A stretch of DNA of 10,027 nt from CAYYMD01 sp964472875 (GCA_964472875.1 CAYYMD010000073.1:1-10027), one strand, 5' to 3'; positions 1 to 6,181 are shown, counted from the stretch's first letter. Numbers and translations: made by a program. Notes: generated from the letters alone by a model not told the origin.

Positions 1-105
1 CTTGACAGCGGGGGCTTACAAACGCAGGCGAACGGACGGCCGGCCGAAGGGCGAATTCCGAAATCCGAAATCGAAAATCCGAAATGTCCTTACACCTTCC
101 CCCGC

Positions 106-125
106 AAAAAAAGCCCCTTCCGGGC
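106..125 (-). terminator. Terminator-like hairpin with T-run in left repeat copy
   Basis: Read on the minus strand, GCCC at 125-122 pairs with GGGC at 116-113 around a five-base loop and is followed by seven T residues (112-106). It lies downstream of the minus-strand sulfatase-maturase gene, in the right orientation to end its transcription, but about 210 bases after the stop codon. The stem is only four G-C pairs, so it would be a weak intrinsic terminator. The stem is kept in the other repeat copy while the loop differs (GGAAG here, AAAAG there). Confidence 0.4.
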
Positions 126-156
126 GGACGGCGGGTCAGAATTATGATAATCCACT

Positions 157-186
157 GCAATACATGCACTTACGAAATCCTGTCAA
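157..186 (-). promoter_or_regulatory. Promoter-like element in left repeat copy, reading outward
   Basis: On the minus strand a perfect TTGACA (186-181) is followed after 18 bases by TATTGC (162-157), a poor -10 match. The other repeat copy has the same layout with TATAGC, which is closer to consensus. It would drive transcription toward the window end and into the terminator-like hairpin about 30 bases further on, giving only a very short RNA. It may equally be a chance match within the repeat. Confidence 0.2.
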
Positions 187-233
187 GGGTAAAAAACGCG
201 CAATATCGCGCAAAAAGGTCTAAAAACCTGCAA
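176..233. other. Invariant 58-base core of the repeat with small palindromes
   Basis: This block is identical in both repeat copies (mirror at 9795-9852), although the surrounding repeat has diverged by about 7%. It holds the TTGACA box, a self-complementary CGCG-CAATAT-CGCG (197-210), and AGGT/ACCT arms (216-219 and 226-229) around a six-base loop, all separated by A-runs. The arrangement could be a protein-binding site, a structured RNA or a processing signal; the sequence alone does not decide. Confidence 0.5.
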
Positions 234-309
234 CAACCCGGCACAATGCGGAAAAAACCGGCAATTTCTGAGATAACCCGGAACGGCTGTGCACAAAACG
301 AGCCACGAG

Positions 310-323
310 CGGCCGCACGGCCG
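310..323. repeat. CGGCCG palindrome at inner end of left repeat
   Basis: Two CGGCCG arms (310-315 and 318-323) separated by CA mark the inner edge of the repeat. In the right copy the same hairpin has a perfect eight-base stem. It lies 13 bases past the stop codon of the minus-strand gene and could fold in that gene's mRNA 3' end, but no T-run follows directly. Confidence 0.5.
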
Positions 324-335
324 TCGGCACTGCAT

Positions 336-1625
336 CTACCCGCCGCAGCAGTTTTTGAATTTTTTACCCGAGCCGCAGGGGCAGGGGTCGTTTCGCCCGG
401 GCATGCGCCCGGCCGTGTCCACCAGGCCGGTCTTCGGCGTTTCGTTGTCGAAGCGTTTGACGTGCCGCGACGGGTCCTTTGGCGGTGGCATCTCGTTTCG
501 GCGGATGTACTCGGCCATGCGTTCCAGTTCAGGCAGGGCCTCTTTGAAAAACATCTTGTAGCCCTCGCAGAAGTGGTTGTATCGGTCCGGGTCGGTGCCT
601 ATCGGCCGATGATGCTTGGGGCAGCCGCCGTTGCAGAACGGCAGGTACTCGCAGTCGCGGCAGCGGGCAGGAAGTTCGGTTTTCAGGCGAGCGAACTCCT
701 CGAGTTTCGGGTCGCGGACCAGCTCGGCCAGCGGCCGCTCGGTGATATTGCCGATTTTCCATTCCCTGAAGACGAAGTGGTCGCAGGCGTAGAGGTCGCC
801 GTTGAACTCCAGGACGTGTGCGTTGGCGCACCTCTGCGAGTAGCAGCAGGTCGAGGCCCGGCCAAAGACCATCTGGTGCAGCACGCTGTCTATGAACCGC
901 TCGGAGACCTTGCCCACGTCGCGCGTGGCCCACAGTTCGAAGACGTCGAGCATGAACCGGCCGAACTGCTCGGCCGTGCATGAGAAGTCGCTCGGGACGT
1001 CGTCGTGCTCGCGCTCGAGGATGGGGATGAACTGGAGATACTGCACGCCGCGATTGACGAAGTAGCGGTAGATATCTCCGGTGTGCGGAGCGTTGGCGCT
1101 GTTGAGCGTGACGAGGATGTTGAACTCCACGCCGTGCTTGCGGAGCAGTTCCAGGCCCGCCCACGCTCGGTGGAACGTCGGCTTGCCGGCGCGGTCCTTG
1201 CGGAACCTGTCGTGCCACTGGGGCGGGCCGTCCAGCGATATGCCGACCAGCGCCTCGTTCTCGGCCAGCATCTCGCACCATTCATCGTCGAGGAGAGTGC
1301 CGTTGGTCTGGAAGGCGTTGGTGACGGTCTGGTGCTCCTTCTTGTATTTCTTCTGGAGTTCGAACGCCTTGCGGAAGAAGTCCTTGCCGGCCAGGGTGGG
1401 CTCGCCACCCTGCCAGCCGAATTCGCACCGCACCGGCTGTGCCTCGATATACTGGCGGGTGTAGTCTTCCAGCAGTTCCTCGGACATCATGAAGTCGGAG
1501 GGCTTCTCGACCTCGGGATAAAGTTCCCGCGGCTTCATGGTGTAATAGCAATACTGGCAATCGAGGTTGCATACACCGCATACCGGCTTGGCCATTATGT
1601 TGAACGGATGAATTTCTTCACTCAT
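336..1625 (-). CDS. Anaerobic sulfatase-maturating enzyme (radical SAM/SPASM) with C-terminal SEC-C motif
   Basis: Predicted cytoplasmic radical SAM enzyme that converts an active-site Cys or Ser of sulfatases into formylglycine. The 429-residue product carries the radical SAM cluster motif CxxxCxxC at C19, C23 and C26, followed by YY, and the QGGEP loop at 72-76. The SPASM region has cysteines at 260, 266, 281, 335 and at 322, 325, 331, 353; these line up at a constant offset of 5 with the two auxiliary clusters as I recall them for the Clostridium perfringens enzyme, and D282 then matches its catalytic D277. Residues about 408-429 are an extra SEC-C metal-binding motif (C415, C417, C426, C427). 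The start gives the usual N-terminus; the ribosome site is weak (GAAAAG). No sulfatase gene lies in the window, so the substrate is elsewhere. A related peptide-modifying SPASM enzyme is the alternative, but the cysteine pattern favours the sulfatase family. It diverges from the next gene across 109 bases. Confidence 0.88.
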   Translation of the reverse strand: MSEEIHPFNIMAKPVCGVCNLDCQYCYYTMKPRELYPEVEKPSDFMMSEELLEDYTRQYIEAQPVRCEFGWQGGEPTLAGKDFFRKAFELQKKYKKEHQTVTNAFQTNGTLLDDEWCEMLAENEALVGISLDGPPQWHDRFRKDRAGKPTFHRAWAGLELLRKHGVEFNILVTLNSANAPHTGDIYRYFVNRGVQYLQFIPILEREHDDVPSDFSCTAEQFGRFMLDVFELWATRDVGKVSERFIDSVLHQMVFGRASTCCYSQRCANAHVLEFNGDLYACDHFVFREWKIGNITERPLAELVRDPKLEEFARLKTELPARCRDCEYLPFCNGGCPKHHRPIGTDPDRYNHFCEGYKMFFKEALPELERMAEYIRRNEMPPPKDPSRHVKRFDNETPKTGLVDTAGRMPGRNDPCPCGSGKKFKNCCGG

Positions 1626-1734
1626 GCTAATCTTTTCATTGTAGGGGGCTTCAGTTCATTTTATCATACCGGGCCTGAATTTTAAACTCCCGCGCGCCGG
1701 ATGCGGGTTCGAAAACGATTCAAGGAGAATGTAG
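1626..1734. promoter_or_regulatory. Divergent intergenic region with weak promoter-like boxes
   Basis: The 109 bases between the two divergent genes must hold promoters for both. On the minus strand TATGAT (1668-1663), continuing as TATGATAAAAT, is a fair -10 box about 37 bases before the maturase start, but no good -35 box lies at the right distance. For the plus-strand gene I see no convincing promoter, only an AT-rich patch around 1676-1686. Confidence 0.3.
1722..1727 (+). promoter_or_regulatory. Ribosome binding site AAGGAG for the nucleotidyltransferase gene
   Basis: A strong AAGGAG lies seven bases before ATG 1735 and fixes that start; the encoded protein then begins a few residues before its first beta strand, as expected for the family. 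Confidence 0.8.
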
Positions 1735-2559
1735 ATGAGTTCGGATGCCGACAAGGCGGTGATACTGGCCAGGGGTCTGGGGACGCGGATGCAGAAGCCC
1801 GACGACGACGCCGAGCTGGACAGCAGGCAGGCGGCGGTAGCCAGGACGGGCGTCAAGGCGATGATGCCGGTGGGCGAGGGCAGGTGTTTTCTGGACTACG
1901 TGCTTTGCGGCCTGGCCGACGCCGGTTACGGGCGGATATGCATGGTGTTGGGGCCGGAGCACGAAGAGGCGCGGGAATATTTCCGGTCGCTGGATAAGAG
2001 CCGGATATCGATTGAATTTGCGGTCCAGGAAGAGCCGCTGGGCACGGCCGATGCGGTGCTGGCCGCGGAGCAGTTCGCCGGCGACGATTATTTCCTGACG
2101 GTCAACTCCGATAATTATTACCCCACAGAGGCGCTGGCGGCGTTGCGTAAACTTCCGGCCGAGGGGCTGGCCGTTTTCGACCGCGACAGTATGATGGAGT
2201 CATCTAATATTTCGGCCGAACGCATTACGAAGTTCGCCGTGGTCCGCACCGACAGCGACGATAACCTGCAGGAAATCATAGAAAAGCCCGACGCCGATGC
2301 GATAAATTCGCTTCCCGCACCGGTTTGCGTGAGCATGAACTGCTGGCGGTTCGGGCCGGCGATATTCGAGGCCTGCCGGGCGATAGAGCCCTCGCCGCGC
2401 GGCGAACTGGAGGTGACCGACGCCGTTCAGCATTGTATAGACAATTTGGGGCGGAAGTTCCGCGTGCTTCCTTTCGAGGCGGCGGTGCTGGATATGTCCT
2501 CCCGTGCGGATGTATCGGCCGTGGCCGAGCAGCTGAAAGGCGTGGATGTGCGACTGTAA
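1735..2559 (+). CDS. Nucleotidyltransferase (sugar-phosphate NTP transferase-like)
   Basis: A GT-A-type nucleotidyltransferase of 274 residues, expected to join a sugar phosphate or similar phosphate to an NTP in the cytoplasm, giving an activated sugar. The N-terminal nucleotide-binding signature ARGLGTRM is at 12-19. The lysine that normally follows within about ten residues seems to be K41, after an inserted acidic stretch (21-33). Further family marks are QEEPLGTADA at 98-107, the metal-binding Asp of a VNSDN motif (D126), EKP at 183-185 (K184) and GELEVTDA at 223-230. No left-handed beta-helix acyltransferase domain follows, so it is not GlmU-like. The actual sugar and nucleotide cannot be read from the sequence, and neither neighbour is a sugar-pathway gene, so no gene symbol is given. 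The strong ribosome site supports the start. Confidence 0.82.
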   Translation: MSSDADKAVILARGLGTRMQKPDDDAELDSRQAAVARTGVKAMMPVGEGRCFLDYVLCGLADAGYGRICMVLGPEHEEAREYFRSLDKSRISIEFAVQEEPLGTADAVLAAEQFAGDDYFLTVNSDNYYPTEALAALRKLPAEGLAVFDRDSMMESSNISAERITKFAVVRTDSDDNLQEIIEKPDADAINSLPAPVCVSMNCWRFGPAIFEACRAIEPSPRGELEVTDAVQHCIDNLGRKFRVLPFEAAVLDMSSRADVSAVAEQLKGVDVRL

Positions 2560-2594
2560 CCGCTGCGGCCGCGGCCTCAGTGCGTCAAAAGTGC

Positions 2595-2623
2595 TTGACC
2601 GGCGAGGGATAAAACGTTTAGAT
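2595..2623 (+). promoter_or_regulatory. Candidate promoter upstream of pheA
   Basis: In the 120-base gap before pheA, TTGACC (2595-2600) and TTAGAT (2618-2623) are separated by 17 bases, a sigma70-like layout with a good -35 and a mediocre -10. A start near 2630 would leave a leader of about 50 bases. I see no tandem Phe codons or attenuator hairpin in that leader, so Phe-dependent attenuation is not supported. Confidence 0.35.
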
Positions 2624-2679
2624 AGTCAGTTCGCCTTTTCCGCAGCCACTCTTTTTGGGCATTCCGGGTTTGCAAAGAC

Positions 2680-3777
2680 ATGGCAGACGAGCAGGAAGAA
2701 AAACCGACGGACCTGACCGCGTTACGGCAAAAGATCGACGACCTTGATGCGAAAATCGTCGAACTGCTCAACAAGCGCGCCGATGTTGTGGTGGAGGTGG
2801 GCAAGGCAAAGCAAGCCGACGGCTCGCCAATCTATGCACCCGACAGGGAAAAACAGGTTCTGGCGAAGATTTCCGAAATTAACGCCGGGCCGTTGCCGCA
2901 GTCAACGTTGCGGGCCATTTACCGTGAACTGATGAGCGGCTCGTTCGCGCTGGAGCGGCCGTTGCGAATCGGCTACCTGGGGCCGGAAGGCAGTTTTTCG
3001 CACCTGGGCGCGATGCGTAAGTTCGGGGCATCGGTGGAGTACGCACCGATGGCCGACATTCGCGCGATATTCCATGAGGTCGCCCGTGGTCATTGCGACC
3101 TAGGGCTGGTGCCCATAGAAAATACGGTCGGAGGCGGTGTGGTGGATACGCTCGACGCTTTCATCGGCGCAAGCGTGTATATATGTGCCGAGGTTATCGT
3201 CGAGGTGCATCATAACCTGCTGGCCAACTGTCCGCCGGAAAAAATAACCGCCGTGGCTTCCAAGCCGGAGGTATTCGCCCAGTGTCGTAACTGGCTTTCG
3301 GGCGGGTTCAAACACGCGGAAGTAATACCAACAGCCAGTTCCTCCAAGGCCGCCGAGATGGCAGCGTCCACTGAGGGTCTTGCCGCCATCGGATCGGAAC
3401 TTGCCGCCGAGCTTTACGGTCTTAAGGTTGTCTTCGAGCGGATAGAGGACGACCCGAACAACCTGACGCGGTTTTTCGTTATATCGAGACACCCGGCCGA
3501 AAAAACCGGTGACGACAAGACCGCACTGATGTTCACCACTGCTCACCGCGCAGGCGCGCTGGTTGAGGTGTTGAATGTGCTGGCGAAGTACGGAATAAAC
3601 CTGACGAACATAGACACACGCCCGTCGAAGCGCCGCGCGTGGGAGTATTATTTCTTCGTGGACGCCGAGGGGCATTACCAGGATGAGAATTTCACCCGCG
3701 CACTGGAAGAAGCCGGGCAACACTGCGGCGATTTGCACGTGCTGGGAAGTTTCCCGCGTGCGATAGAGCCGGTGTGA
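2680..3777 (+). CDS. pheA: Bifunctional chorismate mutase / prephenate dehydratase (P-protein)
   Basis: Converts chorismate to prephenate and then to phenylpyruvate, the committed steps to phenylalanine. The 365-residue protein has the full three-part layout. An AroQ-type chorismate mutase helix bundle occupies about 12-90 (R16, K33-R34 region, then YAPDREKQVL at 52-61). Prephenate dehydratase occupies about 95-270, opening with IGYLGPEGSFSH and containing the catalytic-type TRF motif at 263-265. A C-terminal ACT regulatory domain occupies about 281-357, with RAGAL (290-294) and DTRPSK (312-317) where the family has GALV and ESRP. The retained ACT motifs suggest feedback inhibition by phenylalanine. 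No clear Shine-Dalgarno precedes ATG 2680, but the start fits the family N-terminus. It is separated from tpiA by 65 bases. Confidence 0.93.
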   Translation: MADEQEEKPTDLTALRQKIDDLDAKIVELLNKRADVVVEVGKAKQADGSPIYAPDREKQVLAKISEINAGPLPQSTLRAIYRELMSGSFALERPLRIGYLGPEGSFSHLGAMRKFGASVEYAPMADIRAIFHEVARGHCDLGLVPIENTVGGGVVDTLDAFIGASVYICAEVIVEVHHNLLANCPPEKITAVASKPEVFAQCRNWLSGGFKHAEVIPTASSSKAAEMAASTEGLAAIGSELAAELYGLKVVFERIEDDPNNLTRFFVISRHPAEKTGDDKTALMFTTAHRAGALVEVLNVLAKYGINLTNIDTRPSKRRAWEYYFFVDAEGHYQDENFTRALEEAGQHCGDLHVLGSFPRAIEPV

Positions 3778-3784
3778 GTTTTTC

Positions 3785-3790
3785 TATAAT
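3785..3790 (+). promoter_or_regulatory. Possible -10 box upstream of tpiA
   Basis: A perfect TATAAT sits in the 65-base gap between pheA and tpiA, eight bases after the pheA stop. The best-placed -35 position (3762-3767, GATAGA, inside pheA) is poor. It could give tpiA and the long downstream gene string their own start point. Confidence 0.3.
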
Positions 3791-3831
3791 TACGACGTAG
3801 TGAAGACCGCCAGAGTGAATTTTTAATATCG

Positions 3832-3837
3832 AAGGAG
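3832..3837 (+). promoter_or_regulatory. Ribosome binding site AAGGAG for tpiA
   Basis: AAGGAG lies five bases before ATG 3843 and fixes the tpiA start; it is one of the two strongest Shine-Dalgarno sites in the window, fitting a highly expressed glycolytic gene. Confidence 0.8.
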
Positions 3838-3842
3838 AAACC

Positions 3843-4619
3843 ATGGCGAGGAAATTATTTATAGCAGGCAACTGGAAGATGAACACCGACATGTCGGGCG
3901 CGAAGGAACTCGCCTCGGCGCTGGTCGAAAAGATCGGCAGTGTAGAAGACGTGGACCTGGCGGTGTGTCCGCCGAATGTATACCTCTGGGCCGTAGGCGA
4001 GGCGCTGTCCGGCAGTAATATCGAACTGGGCGCCCAGAACGTCTTTTACGAAGACAACGGCGCGTTCACCGGAGAGGTGTCCACGGCCATGCTCAAGGAT
4101 GTCGGCTGTCGGTACGCGATAATCGGCCACAGCGAGCGCCGACACGTTATCGGAGAGACCGACGAACTGATAAACAAAAAGATACTCAAGGCCCTGTCGG
4201 ACGGTCTGGATGTGATGTTCTGCGTGGGCGAACTGCTCGAGCAGCGCAAGAGCAACGAGACGCTCGAGGTCGTCCGCAGGCAGGTCGAGGTCGGCATGGA
4301 AGGCGTGGACGCCGAGCAGGCCGCCCGCATAACCATCGCCTACGAGCCGGTCTGGGCCATCGGGACAGGCGAAACCGCCACGCCGGATCAGGCGCAGGAG
4401 GTTCATGCGATGATACGGCAATTGATAGCCCGGAATTACGATGATACGCTTGCCGACAAGATGCGTATCCAATATGGTGGTTCGGTGAAGCCGGCTAACG
4501 CAGCCGATTTGCTGAGCCAGGAAGATATTGATGGGGCGCTGGTGGGCGGCGCATCGCTCAAGGCGGATGCATTCGCCCAGATAGTGCAGGCCGGTGTGGA
4601 AACCCGGAAGGGTTCATGA
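3843..4619 (+). CDS. tpiA: Triosephosphate isomerase
   Basis: Interconverts dihydroxyacetone phosphate and glyceraldehyde 3-phosphate in glycolysis and gluconeogenesis; a cytoplasmic TIM-barrel homodimer. The 258-residue length is normal. All catalytic residues are present: N10 and K12 in AGNWKMN, H96 in IIGHSERR, and E168 in AYEPVWAIGTG, which leads into the flexible phosphate-gripping loop (about 170-178). The phosphate-binding ends YGGSV (211-215) and GGAS (235-238) are intact. The start is fixed by a strong AAGGAG. secG follows after 41 bases, a pairing seen in many bacteria, so the two are probably co-transcribed. Confidence 0.97.
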   Translation: MARKLFIAGNWKMNTDMSGAKELASALVEKIGSVEDVDLAVCPPNVYLWAVGEALSGSNIELGAQNVFYEDNGAFTGEVSTAMLKDVGCRYAIIGHSERRHVIGETDELINKKILKALSDGLDVMFCVGELLEQRKSNETLEVVRRQVEVGMEGVDAEQAARITIAYEPVWAIGTGETATPDQAQEVHAMIRQLIARNYDDTLADKMRIQYGGSVKPANAADLLSQEDIDGALVGGASLKADAFAQIVQAGVETRKGS

Positions 4620-4660
4620 ATCCGGTTACATTTAAGCGGTCGAAGAGGTAATAAAGCGAT

Positions 4661-5245
4661 ATGGATGTATTTTTACTGACGCTGTTCGCAATAGTGTGTG
4701 TGTTTCTGGTGCTGGTGGTGCTGCTTCAGAAAGGCCGCGGCGGGGGGCTCGGTGGCGCCTTCGGAGGCCTCGGCAGCAGCGCTTTCGGAACGCGCGTGGG
4801 CGATGTCTTTACCTGGGTAACGATTGTGTTGACGGCGCTGTTCCTGTTGCTGGCTGTTACGACGGCCCTTGTGGTGCGACCACCCATGCAGCAGGTCGAC
4901 AAGCCGTTCTTCAACCCGCCTCCAGGCGAGTATGATAAGGCCCAGGAAGTGGCCATTCGCACCGAGACCGAGAACACCAAGATTTACTATACCCTCGACG
5001 GCAGCGACCCCACACGCACGGAGGTATTGCTTTATAACGACCCCGTAACGGTCGAACCGGGCACTACTATTAAGGCAAGGGCATATAAGGAAGGATATAA
5101 AAAAAGTGTGGTGGCCGAGGGCTATTACGGCCCGGCGGAACAGCCCGCTACTCAACCGGCGACACGGCCGGTTACCCAGCCGGATGTGCCGGTCGCGGGG
5201 ATTCCGACGACCATGCCGGCAGCAGTTCCTGATGAACAGAATTAA
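4661..5245 (+). CDS. secG: SecG preprotein translocase subunit with C-terminal chitobiase-type beta-sandwich extension
   Basis: The first about 73 residues are a standard SecG, the small subunit that assists SecYEG protein export: membrane helix 1 at about 3-22, a glycine-rich loop with QKGRGGGLGGAFGG at 23-36, and helix 2 at about 52-72. Instead of ending there, the 194-residue protein continues with a segment at about 83-157 that resembles the CHB_HEX_C (chitobiase/hexosaminidase C-terminal, Fn3-associated) repeat, including YYTLDGSDPT (109-118), IKARAY and a GY-rich end, then a Pro/Thr/Gln-rich tail (about 158-194). Since both SecG ends face the periplasm in characterised bacteria, the extension should lie outside the cytoplasmic membrane. 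The frame is continuous, so this is a true fusion. The ribosome site GAAGAGG (4642-4648) is rather far from the ATG. yicC follows after 16 bases. Confidence 0.88.
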   Translation: MDVFLLTLFAIVCVFLVLVVLLQKGRGGGLGGAFGGLGSSAFGTRVGDVFTWVTIVLTALFLLLAVTTALVVRPPMQQVDKPFFNPPPGEYDKAQEVAIRTETENTKIYYTLDGSDPTRTEVLLYNDPVTVEPGTTIKARAYKEGYKKSVVAEGYYGPAEQPATQPATRPVTQPDVPVAGIPTTMPAAVPDEQN

Positions 5246-5261
5246 TTATCCGGGTGATAAG

Positions 5262-6143
5262 ATGCTTCAGTCGATGACAGGTTACGGTTCCACCGAAGGC
5301 AGGGCCGATTCGGTGGGCTACGTTGTGGAGATGCGTGCGGTCAATCACCGTTATTTTCGCCTGTACAGCCGATTGCCGGAGGGATTTACGGCCGCCGAAT
5401 CGCATATCGAATCCATCCTTAAGGAGCGACTGATTCGCGGGGCCATAACCGTATCGGTCAAGGTCAGGACACCGCAGGAGCAGGCGGCCTGCAGGGTAAA
5501 CACAAAAGCCCTGACGGAGTATATAAACCAGCTTAGGTCGTTGGAGATCGAGGCCAATCCGACGCTGAGAATCGACCTGGGTTCGATGATGCAGCTGCCG
5601 GGCGTATGCACCCCTCCGGAAATGGAGGATATATGCAGCGGCACGATGGAAGAACTGCTTGCCCTTGTGGAGGAGACAGCGGGGAAGGTTGAGCGGATGC
5701 GCTTAGACGAAGGCCGTAACCTGCTAAAGGAACTAATGGATTACTGCAAGGCGACCGAGGACGGCATAGCCCGTGTGGCGGAACGTGCGCCGCAGGTCGT
5801 GCGCGAATACCGCAGCCGGCTGGAGAAAAATCTTCAGGAGCTCATTTCCTCAGGCAAAGGTGAAATCGATCAGGATGTTCTGGCTCGTGAAGTGGTTGTC
5901 TTCGCGGAGAGAAGCGATATTTCAGAAGAGCTGGCGCGGATGAATTCCCACCTGGACCAGTTTCGCCGGGCCACAAAGGAGACCGGACCGATAGGGCGGA
6001 AACTCGATTTCATCGCTCAGGAGATGCATCGGGAGGCCAACACCATACAGGCCAAGGCCAACGACTCCGAAATCTCCAAAATAATGATTGAGGTCAAAAC
6101 GGCCATAGACCGCATCAAGGAACAGGTGCAGAACGTTCTGTAG
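5262..6143 (+). CDS. yicC: YicC/YloC family endoribonuclease
   Basis: A 293-residue member of the YicC/YloC family, whose characterised members are endoribonucleases acting in RNA turnover. The N-terminal domain opens with MLQSMTGYGS and carries MRAVNHRYF (about 25-33), both typical of the family. The C-terminal DUF1732-type part has the strongly conserved run from ISEELARMNSHLDQF through GRKLDFIAQEMHREANTI to the end. The start at 5262 was chosen over upstream in-frame ATGs at 5106 and 5241 because family proteins begin right before SMTG, the longer versions would overlap secG, and GGTGAT (5253-5258) can pair with the 16S rRNA end three bases before the ATG. It sits 16 bases after secG and 38 before gmk, its usual partner in bacterial genomes. 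Confidence 0.9.
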   Translation: MLQSMTGYGSTEGRADSVGYVVEMRAVNHRYFRLYSRLPEGFTAAESHIESILKERLIRGAITVSVKVRTPQEQAACRVNTKALTEYINQLRSLEIEANPTLRIDLGSMMQLPGVCTPPEMEDICSGTMEELLALVEETAGKVERMRLDEGRNLLKELMDYCKATEDGIARVAERAPQVVREYRSRLEKNLQELISSGKGEIDQDVLAREVVVFAERSDISEELARMNSHLDQFRRATKETGPIGRKLDFIAQEMHREANTIQAKANDSEISKIMIEVKTAIDRIKEQVQNVL

Positions 6144-6181
6144 GAAACACGCATCCGGCGGCTTTTTAGCCCTATTATCAG

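Larger units (their letters stand above)
1..323 (+). repeat. Left copy of a long dispersed-type inverted repeat
   Basis: This stretch matches the reverse complement of 9705-10027 without gaps; I count 23 mismatches in 323 positions, so about 93% identity. Positions 1-55 are identical and the first mismatch is at 56. A cluster of mismatches sits at 72-75, inside a degenerate tandem of GAAATCC-like units (about 52-88). Positions 176-233 are again identical over 58 bases. The similarity fades just after 323, only 13 bases before the stop codon of the sulfatase-maturase gene. It has no transposase and no convincing gene: an open frame starting at 84 also exists in the other copy, but mismatches fall 4, 7 and 7 times on codon positions 1, 2 and 3, which is not the pattern of a protein under selection. 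It is best described as a non-coding intergenic repeat, which may continue beyond the window edge. Confidence 0.95.

Noticed and set aside
52..88. GAAATCC-like units in the repeat as a CRISPR array or microsatellite
   Set aside because: Units are only about seven or eight bases, degenerate and without spacers; they form part of the larger repeat.
84..983. Long plus-strand open frame from the left repeat across the radical SAM gene
   Set aside because: From 336 on it is antisense to a gene with clear radical SAM and SPASM motifs, and in the repeat part the mismatches between copies show no codon-position bias.
1005..1685. Plus-strand open frame of 226 codons antisense to the sulfatase maturase
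   Set aside because: No family resemblance; it exists because the true gene is GC-rich and the opposite frame stays open.
2560..2594. GC-rich palindromic patch (GCGGCCGC) after the nucleotidyltransferase gene as a terminator
   Set aside because: There is no T-run after it and the stem is just a self-complementary octamer, so the call cannot be supported.
3100..4472. Minus-strand open frames of over 200 codons opposite pheA (3100-3738) and tpiA (3855-4472)
   Set aside because: Each is fully opposite a gene with all catalytic motifs, with no ribosome site and no recognisable domain.
5106..5261. Longer yicC start giving a 345-residue protein
   Set aside because: The added 52 residues lie in the secG reading region and resemble no YicC N-terminus; family proteins begin directly before SMTGYG.
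6144..6181. GGCTTTTTAGCC before gmk as a terminator
   Set aside because: The stem has only three base pairs with the T-run in the loop, and it sits within a conserved co-directional gene string.
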